The position numbers and the translations under genes were made by a program. From Alkalihalobacillus sp. CinArs1 (GTDB taxonomy: Bacteria > Bacillota > Bacilli > Bacillales > Guptibacillaceae): 64,000 nucleotides of DNA. A model generated the notes under the pieces. That model was not told the DNA's origin. It saw only the letters and a list, made by a program, of their open reading frames with translations, and did no database searches. Shown here in pieces: positions 53,253 through 61,645 of this stretch (positions are counted from its first letter, which is position 1; every line of letters begins with the position of its first letter). The DNA lies in contig NZ_CANDOB010000001.1 in the NCBI RefSeq assembly GCF_947387515.1, positions 682,001 through 746,000 on the forward strand. Reading direction: 5' to 3'.

Positions 53253-54365
53253 ATGAATTACGAAAATCTATATACTGAACAAAACCTTGGGAAACTTCAT
53301 CTATCGAACAGATTCATTGTCGCTCCAATGACAAGAATTACTGCAACTGATGATGGTAGCGCAACGAATAAAATGCGTGATTACTATGAACGATATGCTA
53401 AAGGTGGATTTGGTGCAATCATTACAGAAGGAATTTATACAGACCAGCTCTACAGTCAAGGGTATTTAAACCAGCCTGGTCTCACGAACGACAACCATGT
53501 GAACGCTTGGAAAGAGATTGTGGATACAGTGCATAACCATGATACAGCGATCATTGCCCAGCTTATGCACGCTGGTGGACAAAGCCAGGGGAATGTTTAC
53601 ACAAATACTACTGTAGCTCCTTCAGACATCGCTCCTAAAGGAGAGCAACTTGGTTTTTACGGTGGTTCAGGTCCCTTTGAAAAACCAAAATCGCTTACGA
53701 AAGAAGATATTGTGCAGATTCGTGAATCTTTCGTTCAATCTGCTCGCTATGCTGAGGAAGCTGGATTTGATGGAGTAGAAATTCACGGGGCGAACGGCTA
53801 TCTTCTTGATCAGTTTTTAACTGATTATACAAACCACCGCACGGATGAATATGGCGGTTCATTAGAAAACCGTTTGAAACTAATAACAGAAGTAATCAAA
53901 GATGTGAAAGAAGCTGTAAGTGAAGATTTCACTGTAGGTATTCGTATTTCTCAAATAAAAGTTGCGGATCCTGCTTATAAATGGCCAGATGGAGAAAGCT
54001 CAGCTCAACTGATCTTCTCTACCCTAAACGAGACTGATCTTGACTACATCCACGTTACTGATGGTGATGCTGTTCAACCAGCTTTCGGTGAAGGAACGAA
54101 AACCTTAACTGCTGCAGCGAAAGCTTTCTCTGACCTTCCGATCATCGCAAATGGCCAGCTTGGTGATCCAGAAAAGGCGAGCAAACTGATCGCAGAGAAA
54201 GACGCGGACTTTGTGAGTCTAGGTACTAGCGCACTTGCAAATCCAGATTACCCTAACCGTTTGGCTAAAGGTGAAGAATTAAAGTCATTTGACTTTGAAA
54301 GCACGCTTCTGCCTATTGCCTATATCAAAGACCATGAGATCGAAATGGATTTAGTCAAAGCCTAA
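53253..54365 (+). CDS. Old-yellow-enzyme family NADH:flavin oxidoreductase
   Basis: This FMN-binding TIM-barrel oxidoreductase probably reduces activated alkenes. Family features are NRFIVAPMTR at the FMN site, the substrate pair His/Asn in GVEIHGANGYLLDQFL, TNHRTDEYGGSLENR, and the C-terminal phosphate-binding stretch ending FVSLGTSALANPDYP. AAAGG nine bases before the ATG at 53253 gives 370 residues. The physiological substrate is unknown. Its terminator follows at 54371. Confidence 0.88.
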   Translation: MNYENLYTEQNLGKLHLSNRFIVAPMTRITATDDGSATNKMRDYYERYAKGGFGAIITEGIYTDQLYSQGYLNQPGLTNDNHVNAWKEIVDTVHNHDTAIIAQLMHAGGQSQGNVYTNTTVAPSDIAPKGEQLGFYGGSGPFEKPKSLTKEDIVQIRESFVQSARYAEEAGFDGVEIHGANGYLLDQFLTDYTNHRTDEYGGSLENRLKLITEVIKDVKEAVSEDFTVGIRISQIKVADPAYKWPDGESSAQLIFSTLNETDLDYIHVTDGDAVQPAFGEGTKTLTAAAKAFSDLPIIANGQLGDPEKASKLIAEKDADFVSLGTSALANPDYPNRLAKGEELKSFDFESTLLPIAYIKDHEIEMDLVKA

Positions 54366-54370
54366 CAACA

Positions 54371-54401
54371 GTTCCTCTCCTTTTTGGAGGGGAATTTTTT
54401 C
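54371..54401 (+). terminator. Intrinsic terminator
   Basis: TTCCTCTCC and GGAGGGGAA pair with one G-U, followed by six T. Confidence 0.85.
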
Positions 54402-54413
54402 TACTTGAGGTGA

Positions 54414-54974
54414 TCAGTTAGAAATTCGAACAATCTTTCTAATGACAGAATCAACTTCTTCACTATGTCTAATGACAAAAAGATAATCAGCTTCACATTC
54501 TTCTGGATCTACTACATCTTCATTTCGTGACTCATTCTGTTGACGCATAAGGACTTCCTCAAAATTAGAGGTATTCCCTCTAAAGATATTGGTACTTCGA
54601 TGACTATGCTTAACTCGATCTCGAAGTATGTCTTCTTGGATATCAAAATGAACAAGGATACGAACAAATTCCTCTTTAGCATAAATGTCTTCAAGCAAAT
54701 ATTTTCGTCCTGATTTAGTTCGATTTGCACTACTAACAATAATATGAAAGTCCGTATGCTCTTTCGCATAGTCGACGATAAGTTTGGAAATCGAGTGCTT
54801 CAGTGTATTTGGACCACTTTTCGGTTGAAGATTTTTATAGTATGTATTTATAAATTCAGCGTGGTTGTCTTGGTCTACAACAAAAGAATGAACCAGTTCT
54901 TTTTCTAATGCTCGCGCAAAGGTACTTTTCCCTGTGTGGGTTTTACCTACTGTTATGATAACTAACCTTTTCAT
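54414..54974 (-). CDS. Predicted P-loop kinase (AAA_33 type)
   Basis: A Walker A motif, VGKTHTGKSTFARAL, opens this 186-residue protein. The layout with an early Asp-Gln-Asp-Asn segment (VVDQDNHAEF), a mid strand (HIIVSSANRTKSG) and an arginine-rich lid (DRVKHSHRSTN) resembles zeta-toxin/polynucleotide-kinase-like small kinases. No antitoxin gene is adjacent, so a toxin role is not indicated. The substrate is unknown. Confidence 0.75.
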   Translation of the reverse strand: MKRLVIITVGKTHTGKSTFARALEKELVHSFVVDQDNHAEFINTYYKNLQPKSGPNTLKHSISKLIVDYAKEHTDFHIIVSSANRTKSGRKYLLEDIYAKEEFVRILVHFDIQEDILRDRVKHSHRSTNIFRGNTSNFEEVLMRQQNESRNEDVVDPEECEADYLFVIRHSEEVDSVIRKIVRISN

Positions 54975-55082
54975 ACGTCCTCACTTTCATAGCTATTTCG
55001 AATAAGCTTCGCTATGTTAAACAACATTGCATTCGCACCAAATCTGCTTAGTCGGTGACATAGATAATCTTACGTTAATTTT

Positions 55083-55577
55083 TTAAATCGATGCTCCTGA
55101 AGCAGCTGCTTGATCTGCCTTCACACAATCGATCGCAACAACGAGTGCAATCATAATAGTTTCCATCTCTCCATCTATTACTTTAACCTTGTAGCTATCA
55201 CCCCAAGTGAACCATTCTTTGCTCACTTCTCCTATGATTTCACCATGTCGTAAAACGTGAAAGTCCATATTCCACCAATTACCTTGGACGTCAATACCTC
55301 CCGAGTCAATCGAATATCGTGACTTTAAAAAGGACAATTCCTTTTTAATTGTTACTACCTCTTGCCCATTCACCTCTACTAAGAACTTTGGTAGAAAGCT
55401 GAACACTTCTTTTGTAATGAGTGCTACTTCATCCCTTGCAGTATTCATAATGAAGAAAGTTTTTGGAACTTGCATAAAACTTCCCTCCACGTAATAAACA
55501 TCCTTCTCCTGTTGATCTTTTACTGTAAATTCCCCTCCAAGACTGAATACCTTCTGTTTAATATAAAGCTGACTCAT
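55083..55577 (-). CDS. LURP-one-related/YxjI-like protein
   Basis: The 164-residue product is a Tubby-like beta-barrel protein of the LOR family. The start QLYIKQKVFSLGGEFTVKD and later repeats of paired strands (FFIMNTARDEVALITKEVF) match B. subtilis YxjI. GGGAGGC eight bases before the ATG at 55577 sets the start. A hydrophobic end (TIMIALVVAIDCV) is normal for the family. The function is unknown. Confidence 0.82.
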   Translation of the reverse strand: MSQLYIKQKVFSLGGEFTVKDQQEKDVYYVEGSFMQVPKTFFIMNTARDEVALITKEVFSFLPKFLVEVNGQEVVTIKKELSFLKSRYSIDSGGIDVQGNWWNMDFHVLRHGEIIGEVSKEWFTWGDSYKVKVIDGEMETIMIALVVAIDCVKADQAAASGASI

Positions 55578-55731
55578 ACATATGCCTCCCAATACTTGAC
55601 CTTTTACAATATTTACGTTTGAGATTGGGAGTGGTTCCAAAAATTTGTATTAGACTCTAAGTAAAGCTCTAAAGCGTATCCCTTCACTCACTACGATTAG
55701 TCTTTTTATTAACCTGTGAATTCATAAGTAA

Positions 55732-55762
55732 GAGAGCTCCTCCTATTAAAGAATGAGCTCTC
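55732..55762 (-). terminator. Possible weak terminator of the PP2C gene
   Basis: GAGAGCTC and GAGCTCTC pair across 15 bases just after the PP2C stop. A clear T tail is missing. Confidence 0.4.
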
Positions 55763-55784
55763 GTTATCTACAAGATAAAGGTGT

Positions 55785-56594
55785 TCACAGATCACTTGGA
55801 TTTGTTACTTCATCAGTAATCTTTACATCCCAAGAAATAATGGTTGTACTATCTCTAACATGATTCTTCTTGATGACTTCCAATAATCTTGTCATTCCCT
55901 CATCAACCTGTGAATCGCTCATCATATCATAAATATTTTTAGGAACAGAGAATGGTTCGTTAGGGCATTCAAGCAGACCGTCAGTTGTTAAGAATATGCG
56001 ATTTACACCTTTTCTTAATTCTCTTACACCGCTACTATAACAAGGAATAACTTGATCAAATGTATTAACCTGGCCAATCCACTCATAAAACTGGCGTTGG
56101 TTTAGTTGATACTGACCAAGACGAGCAAGTTCAGGATGAAACACAAACGAAAGGCAATCACCGATTGAAAACCACCATACATACTTTTCTTTTCTTAAAA
56201 CGATCAAACAGGCTGTTTCACCTTGCACGTTTTTACAATCCTTTAGAAACGTTTCCTCTTGGAATAGATTTAGCATTGTATCATGTAGCCTTTTCATAGT
56301 TTGTTCGGATGGAAGCGATAAAATCTGCTGTAGTTCTGCCTTCCACTTCAAAAATTGCTCTACTACTAATTCTGCACTTTCGGCTGAATTATGCGCATCT
56401 AAAATGACAGTAAACTCCCACCCAGCTTCTTTATCTACCCAGATCAAACAACCATCTTCGTTCTTATACTGACCTGCTTCAGAATTTCCACCAAAACGCC
56501 CTAAGGATATGTGCTCAATACTAATAACAGTAATGTTATCTACAAAATTAGACTGACTTCCAACCCAACTAAATTCACGAATGATATTCTCCAA
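55785..56594 (-). CDS. PP2C-family protein phosphatase
   Basis: The 269-residue product carries the PP2C elements in order: GGNSEAGQYKNEDGC (start of the metal site), VILDAHNSAES (in place of the usual DGHGG), SIGDCLSFV, FLTTDGLLE and RDSTTIISWDV (in place of DNxT). Most metal-binding aspartates are present, so it is probably active, though divergent. The start is TTG with GGAGAG eight bases upstream. The preceding gene encodes an RsbR-type STAS protein. In sigma-B control RsbX, also a PP2C phosphatase, acts on RsbR and RsbS, so a similar pairing is possible here. Confidence 0.78.
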   Translation of the reverse strand: MENIIREFSWVGSQSNFVDNITVISIEHISLGRFGGNSEAGQYKNEDGCLIWVDKEAGWEFTVILDAHNSAESAELVVEQFLKWKAELQQILSLPSEQTMKRLHDTMLNLFQEETFLKDCKNVQGETACLIVLRKEKYVWWFSIGDCLSFVFHPELARLGQYQLNQRQFYEWIGQVNTFDQVIPCYSSGVRELRKGVNRIFLTTDGLLECPNEPFSVPKNIYDMMSDSQVDEGMTRLLEVIKKNHVRDSTTIISWDVKITDEVTNPSDL

Positions 56595-56771
56595 TTTAAT
56601 GACTCTCCATATAGGATTTTTATTGATTACAACGAATTAACTACATTAACGTAAAAATTAAACAAGCATGATTTTTGCTCCACTAGTGCTTGAAGACTAC
56701 CATTTCAACCTCTTGGAAAAGTAGGGTTACATAAGAATTCGCCTGTATCAAATCAGACCTTAAAGCTACCA

Positions 56772-57599
56772 TTAAGCAGTAAAATATTGTCTCAATGCCT
56801 GCTGTAAAGTTCCTAATGTTTTAATTTCCTCATTTAACTTAATCCCAAGCTCTGTTATTTTCATTACAACTAGCTTTCTTAATCCGGTTATAACAGTGGT
56901 ACATCCCATCAGTGAAGCTCCATCAACAATTTGAACCAAACGGTAAATATCATCACGATTGATATCAGCAATTCCAGATAAGTCCATAATCAATGTGTGG
57001 ATACGCATCTCGCTTATTGCAGTTAATACTTTCTCCTCAAGGATTTCGGTTCGCTGCGCATCCATTGTTCCGATTAAAGGGAGAATGCTTACTGAATCGT
57101 TGATCGGAATGATTGGCACTGATAGATTTTCAACTTGTTCCTTTTGTGCCCTTATAAGTGAATCTTTGTATTCTGTATAACTAATAAAGAAGGAATTCAG
57201 AAAATGGTCCACTCGGTTGTTTATTTGTTTCTCCATTTCAAAAAAATGAATGCCAGTATCATTACGTTCTAATTCCGTATACTTTTGAAAATACACCCAT
57301 AATGTTCGTCGTATTGCTTGCACCCATTCTAATTTAAACGAGATCGCAAGAGAATGCGTGGCCCAGGCAATTCCTTCTTTTACCGCAAAAGCATGAAGAT
57401 CCTGATCATTTTGCTCAATGATATAAACAACGAGTGTGTGAGCATTTGAAACAAGGTCAATATTACCTACTCTTAGTATTTCATTAATTTTATCTTTAAC
57501 ATTAACCGCTTCTTGGAGTAGCGTTTCTGTGAAGGATTGACTGTTTGCTTCAAAGAAATCTAGGAATTGAAATGAATCTTTATATGTGAGCGCTTGCAT
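56772..57599 (-). CDS. RsbR-type stressosome protein with C-terminal STAS domain, phospho-sites lost
   Basis: Residues 1-140 resemble the non-heme-globin N-domain of RsbR proteins (WATHSLAISFKLEW). The STAS domain from about residue 160 has the RsbR pattern SILPLIGTMDAQR, IMDLSGIADINRDD and GCTTVITGLRK. The two threonines phosphorylated in B. subtilis RsbRA fall in GTIDTERAK and VVDTMVAH; the matching positions here are Ala (GTMDAQR) and Arg (DINRDD). The protein may therefore sit in a stressosome without being switched by RsbT. AGGAGGAG precedes the ATG. No rsbS or rsbT is in the window. Confidence 0.82.
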   Translation of the reverse strand: MQALTYKDSFQFLDFFEANSQSFTETLLQEAVNVKDKINEILRVGNIDLVSNAHTLVVYIIEQNDQDLHAFAVKEGIAWATHSLAISFKLEWVQAIRRTLWVYFQKYTELERNDTGIHFFEMEKQINNRVDHFLNSFFISYTEYKDSLIRAQKEQVENLSVPIIPINDSVSILPLIGTMDAQRTEILEEKVLTAISEMRIHTLIMDLSGIADINRDDIYRLVQIVDGASLMGCTTVITGLRKLVVMKITELGIKLNEEIKTLGTLQQALRQYFTA

Positions 57600-57850
57600 T
57601 TAGCTTCTCCTCCTCGATTAATTTTGATTTCCAAAAGAGGAAGCGATGTATGAATGTTGAGATGTTTACTCCTGCTGTTTACCTTCCTCTCCTTAATGAG
57701 TAGCACCTTTTGTTAAACTAGAATCTTTTTAATAGAACCTGATTAAGCCAAAAGGTTACCTGTGATATACACTTATTCTTATATTTTCGATACAGATAAA
57801 AAATTCCCTCTAACTAATTCTTTTGAACTAGTTTCTAACCAAAGTTGCAA

Positions 57851-58318
57851 TTAGGCCATTGAAACATAATTTACTCTCACCCTTAGAATAACTGCAATAA
57901 AAAAGTTTAAGATTCCAGTCACGACAAAAAACCATGTAAACAAGTTAAGCCCCATTGTTGGCGATTCAACGATCAACAGACTCAACACTAATAAACTTCC
58001 ACCTAGAGCACTATGAAAGATTACCAATAAATTCATATTAGATCGGAGTAAATTCCAAGCGATTACTATAAATAAGTAAAGAAGACTTATAGTAAATAGT
58101 AATGGAAACACTGGTTTAAATTTAGCAGCATAAATAAAATGATCTAAACCTGAAATATCATTTTCCACTGTTACTTTGCCAATCATTATTTTCGAAAAAA
58201 TTGCTGAATAACCCCATTCCCAGGGCTTATCCCTAAGTTCGCTACCTTCATACCACGTTACAAAACCAGAAAAGAAAACCATAAAAACTGAGAAAATGTA
58301 CTGTATAATGTAGACCAT
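57851..58318 (-). CDS. DUF4306-like membrane protein (YjdJ type)
   Basis: Four membrane helices are predicted. The segment FVTWYEGSELRDKPWEWGYS after the first helix resembles DUF4306 proteins such as B. subtilis YjdJ. The start could be GTG at 58324 (four bases after GGGAGG) or ATG at 58318 (ten bases); I list the ATG. It has about 155 residues. The function is unknown. Confidence 0.6.
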   Translation of the reverse strand: MVYIIQYIFSVFMVFFSGFVTWYEGSELRDKPWEWGYSAIFSKIMIGKVTVENDISGLDHFIYAAKFKPVFPLLFTISLLYLFIVIAWNLLRSNMNLLVIFHSALGGSLLVLSLLIVESPTMGLNLFTWFFVVTGILNFFIAVILRVRVNYVSMA

Positions 58319-58324
58319 AAACAC

Positions 58325-58866
58325 TTTACCTCCCTATTTAAAACAAACTTGTTAGTTTTTCATCATAGATCAACCGTTCTCTTGTTAAACGAATATAGAG
58401 GGATTAATGTTTACTTAGAAGTGCAGGAAAAATTCAGTTAGGATCTATCTTCTTTCTTTGAATAAATCCTTAAAAGTCGCTATGAGCAATGTAAGAAGTA
58501 ATACTGGATGATTCCCTTCAAAGGACTTCTATCGAACTGCTGATTACGATCATTCATAAATAAACAAGCTCACCAAAAACAAAAGTGCAGCAATCAAGCT
58601 TACAACATCAGATTTCACCAACTTCTTAAATGCAAAAACCCCTTATATTTTATAAGTAAACTGCCATGTACTAAACTTACTCTATTAAATACCTAAGCTA
58701 CCGTTCAGTATCTCATCTATCGTATTAATTGGCTCAAGTATGAAAAGACCAATAGTTTCGTTTATTCTTCAACTACAGCAGTAATTCTCAGATATCTCTA
58801 AAAGAATTCTATTATAAGAAGAAAGAGCTAAAATCAAAAGGAAAACAATGAAGAGGGGTTTTTCAA
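58325..58866. other. AT-rich spacer of about 540 bases, no firm gene
   Basis: No gene with a ribosome site is visible. On the minus strand a short hydrophobic frame ending at 58550 (VKSDVVSLIAALLFLVSLF) looks like the end of a small membrane protein, but it lacks a start. The plus-strand promoter of the alcohol dehydrogenase should lie near the right end. Confidence 0.5.
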
Positions 58867-60069
58867 ATGATAAAACTTTATGCTCGTAGTTATCAACGAG
58901 TTCTTCGAATCCTATCACCTGCTATGCCCTGGCGAGTACCGGATCTATTAGAAGGAGAAGATAGTGTACTTGACCTTCCTACTAAGTTGACAGAAAAAGG
59001 GGTTAAAAATGTACTCATTGTAACGGATGCTGGAATTACAAAAATTGGTTTGATGGAGCCTCTACTTCAAAAGTTGAATGAAGCAGGCATTCTTTATACA
59101 ATCTATGACAAAACCGTCCCAAATCCAACGATAGAAAATGTGGAAGAAGCACGCGAAGTTTATGAAATTAAAGGATGTGAAGGCATAATTGCCTTTGGTG
59201 GTGGTTCTCCTATTGATTGTGCAAAAGCCATTGCTGCGCGTATTTCGCGTCCAAATAAGTCAGTCACACAACTTAAAGGCGTCCTTAAAGTACGAAAGAA
59301 AATTCCTCCATTATATGCAGTACCAACGACTTCAGGTACAGGTAGTGAAGGAACGTTAGCGGCTGTCATCTCAAATAAAAAAACACAAGAGAAGTTTGCG
59401 ATTAATGATCATTCCCTCATTCCACACGTAGCCGTGTTAGATCCGCTGTTAACGATTGGACTGCCAAAACATATTACATCTATGACTGGGATGGATGCAT
59501 TGACGCACGCTGTTGAAGCGTATATTGGGAAAAGTACAACAGCTGAAACGCGTAGCTATTGCACAAAAGCAGTGAAGCTGATTTTCGAGAATTTATATGA
59601 AGCGTACGAGAATGGAAGCAATGTAGAAGCACGTAAACAAATGCAGCAAGCATCTTATTTTGCTGGCCTCGCATTTACGCGCTCTTATGTAGGGTATGTT
59701 CACTCCATCGCACATACGCTAAGTGGATTTTACGATGTACCACATGGATTAGCAAACGCAGTCATTATGCCACATGTGCTTAGATATTATGGAGAAGCAG
59801 TGCAACATTCGTTAGCAGAGCTTGCAGATGTAGTCGGAATCGGTAAAGGAGAATCCTTACAGCGAAAAGCCAACTTGTTTATTGAAGCGATTGAAGAAAT
59901 GAATGCGAAGTTGGATATTCCGAATAAAATTGAGGGAATTCTAGATCAAGATTTTCCTAAAATGATAAAGCATGCACAAGCTGAAACAATTCCTTTATAC
60001 CCTGTACCAAAACTTTTGAAGAACGATGAGTTATTTTATCTTTATCAAGCTATCCAGGGTACTCCATAA
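58867..60069 (+). CDS. Iron-containing alcohol dehydrogenase
   Basis: This group III, metal-dependent alcohol dehydrogenase uses NAD(P) to oxidise alcohols or reduce aldehydes. The NAD-binding GGGSPIDCAKAI, the signature PTTSGTGSEGT and metal-site residues in MTGMDALTHAVEAYI and HSIAHTLSGFYDVPHGLANA are all present. Its length of 400 is normal. GAGGGG lies ten bases before the ATG. It stands alone in an AT-rich, gene-poor stretch, which fits an accessory gene. The substrate is unknown. Confidence 0.9.
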   Translation: MIKLYARSYQRVLRILSPAMPWRVPDLLEGEDSVLDLPTKLTEKGVKNVLIVTDAGITKIGLMEPLLQKLNEAGILYTIYDKTVPNPTIENVEEAREVYEIKGCEGIIAFGGGSPIDCAKAIAARISRPNKSVTQLKGVLKVRKKIPPLYAVPTTSGTGSEGTLAAVISNKKTQEKFAINDHSLIPHVAVLDPLLTIGLPKHITSMTGMDALTHAVEAYIGKSTTAETRSYCTKAVKLIFENLYEAYENGSNVEARKQMQQASYFAGLAFTRSYVGYVHSIAHTLSGFYDVPHGLANAVIMPHVLRYYGEAVQHSLAELADVVGIGKGESLQRKANLFIEAIEEMNAKLDIPNKIEGILDQDFPKMIKHAQAETIPLYPVPKLLKNDELFYLYQAIQGTP

Positions 60070-60187
60070 ATAAAAGGAAACGAGAGACTTATAGAAAATA
60101 GATAATATAAACACAAAAAGGGAGACTAACAGTAGTTCATTCATTTCTTCACCCTTCTCTTTAGTCGTTTTAACTCAAACCCAATAA

Positions 60188-60215
60188 AGCGCTTACCATT
60201 TTTTCAGTAAGCGCT
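60188..60215. terminator. Hairpin between the alcohol dehydrogenase and a small convergent gene
   Basis: AGCGCTTAC and GTAAGCGCT are exact complements. The 3' side is only moderately T-rich. It overlaps the last codons of the zinc-ribbon peptide. Confidence 0.6.
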
Positions 60216-60275
60216 CCTTTCACTTTTACCCACATCAAACTCTACTCCACCGCATTCTGGGCATCTTCTTTCCAT
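60204..60275 (-). CDS. Tiny protein with one CPECGG zinc knuckle, 23 residues
   Basis: AGGAGGG lies eight bases before the ATG. The product starts MERRCPECGGVEFDVG, half of a zinc ribbon, and stops in the hairpin at 60188. It may be a real micropeptide or the front of a truncated zinc-ribbon gene. Confidence 0.45.
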   Translation of the reverse strand: MERRCPECGGVEFDVGKSERSAY

Positions 60276-60416
60276 AACTTTATCCCTCCTAAAAACTAGT
60301 GTATTCTGCTCCTAAGAGAATATATGGAACAATAACATATACGCGAATAAATTCCTTCTGATTGTATCGCGTATAATCACTAACGATTGCTTAGTATGAA
60401 CTCAAAAGTATGATTA

Positions 60417-60614
60417 CTACAAAAGCAGCTTCAATAAAGGAAATAATGCATTTCCCCTATGAGCATTCTTGTATTCTGCTATTCCCGTTACTAATGTCAA
60501 TATTCCTCCAAACAATATCATATAGGGAAGCAAATCATGTTTCCCTGTTATATATGACAAGCCGCCCATCCCAACTAAAATAAAGGAAAGTAAAATTCTC
60601 ATCAATATCAACAA
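60417..60614 (-). CDS. Small membrane protein, DUF3953-like
   Basis: Two membrane helices (RILLSFILVGMGGLSYITG and LLPYMILFGGILTLVTGI) with the LPYM-type motif between them resemble DUF3953. The start is TTG at 60614, eight bases after AGAGGT. It has 65 residues. The function is unknown. Confidence 0.55.
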   Translation of the reverse strand: MLILMRILLSFILVGMGGLSYITGKHDLLPYMILFGGILTLVTGIAEYKNAHRGNALFPLLKLLL

Positions 60615-60682
60615 AAAACGTAACCTCTTTCCTAACTGAGGACGTAACCCTTTTGTAATTTCAAAACTCGCTATTTTCCTTA

Positions 60683-60943
60683 TTAGTGATTCCCACCAAT
60701 CATGTAATTCACAAAATTACCAGTAAACATCAGAATAAAAAAGCTAAACAACATAAATATGTTCGATCCAATTAGCCAATAATTTCTTATCAACGCTGCA
60801 GACACTATACCAACCGGAGCTATAATAAATGTTAGCAACCAAAAAGGGCTTGCAACTTGGAACACTATGTTTGGAACCCAAACACTCACACTCAACACCA
60901 AGCTAGAAACAGCCAGTATTTTTAATAGTTTTTCTTTGTTCAT
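60683..60943 (-). CDS. Hypothetical membrane protein, 86 residues
   Basis: Three hydrophobic segments are visible (ILAVSSLVLSVSVWV, FWLLTFIIAPVGIVSAAL, SNIFMLFSFFILMF). GGTGGG precedes the ATG. I recognise no family. It lies 68 bases before the DUF3953-like gene on the same strand, so the two may be co-transcribed. Confidence 0.6.
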   Translation of the reverse strand: MNKEKLLKILAVSSLVLSVSVWVPNIVFQVASPFWLLTFIIAPVGIVSAALIRNYWLIGSNIFMLFSFFILMFTGNFVNYMIGGNH

Positions 60944-61082
60944 ATAATCCCACCATTCTTTACTTCGATTTTTAATTAAACAACACTGCTATTTTTTAAG
61001 TAAAAAAGCGTAGACCTTTCTAGATTAATAATCTATAAGTATTATCTCTCAATTCTGATTGGGTAAGATAATAAGAAATTAA

Positions 61083-61241
61083 TTATTTTAGATGATCGGA
61101 ATTGATATATTTCTTTAATTTACTTGGGTTAACAAACCGTATTGAAACTACCTCCCCACAATTTAAACAGACAGTCAGTTCTTTTTCGTATTCTGGTACT
61201 TTAACAAATTTATCCCCTTCACAGCTTTTACAGTTTTGCAT
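61083..61241 (-). CDS. Small zinc-ribbon protein, 52 residues
   Basis: Two CXXC pairs, CKSC at residue 4 and CLNC at residue 25, form a zinc ribbon; a basic tail follows (PSKLKKYINSD). AGGAG directly abuts the ATG and GGGG lies nine bases upstream, so initiation is not optimal. The function is unknown. It is one of several zinc-ribbon micro-proteins in this window. Confidence 0.5.
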   Translation of the reverse strand: MQNCKSCEGDKFVKVPEYEKELTVCLNCGEVVSIRFVNPSKLKKYINSDHLK

Positions 61242-61645
61242 CTCCTATTTCCCCACTTTTCATAAAGTTATTTGTCCTTTAATATTTAATAAATTCCACG
61301 CAGATGAGCATTATAGCTTCTTGAAGTATATTTTCTAACCATCCAATACCAATTATTTCAAATTACAATAACCAACTCAATCTTTATTTCATAAAAAGAG
61401 AGCTTACCCTAATCAATGGTAAGCTCATGGAGAAGACTTGACTTCAAAATAATATACACAGTGAAAGTTCTTGCATTTTTGTAGAAAGCGAGAACTTTCA
61501 ACTATTATAGGGGAGAAATTCCTTCGCTGTATTCACTATCTTCTAATACTAAGAGATATAATATCTACTTAGTCGGTCAATTTCTTTATAGCCCCGCCTG
61601 TAATGCCCTCACCTGAAAGATGAGGGCTCAACCTTTTATTCTTTA
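61242..61645. other. Spacer with two hairpins, no gene seen
   Basis: GAGCTTACC/GGTAAGCTC at 61400-61426 is followed on the minus strand by CTCTTTTTATG, a good minus-strand terminator. TGAAAGTTCT/AGAACTTTCA at 61462-61500 is a ten-base dyad across 19 bases. No frame with a ribosome site lies between them, so the terminator may end a small RNA from the 61.43-61.6 kb stretch or chrA readthrough. Confidence 0.45.

Noticed and set aside
54414-54974. The P-loop kinase as a zeta-type toxin
   Set aside because: No epsilon-like antitoxin frame adjoins it, and the fold is shared by many harmless small kinases.
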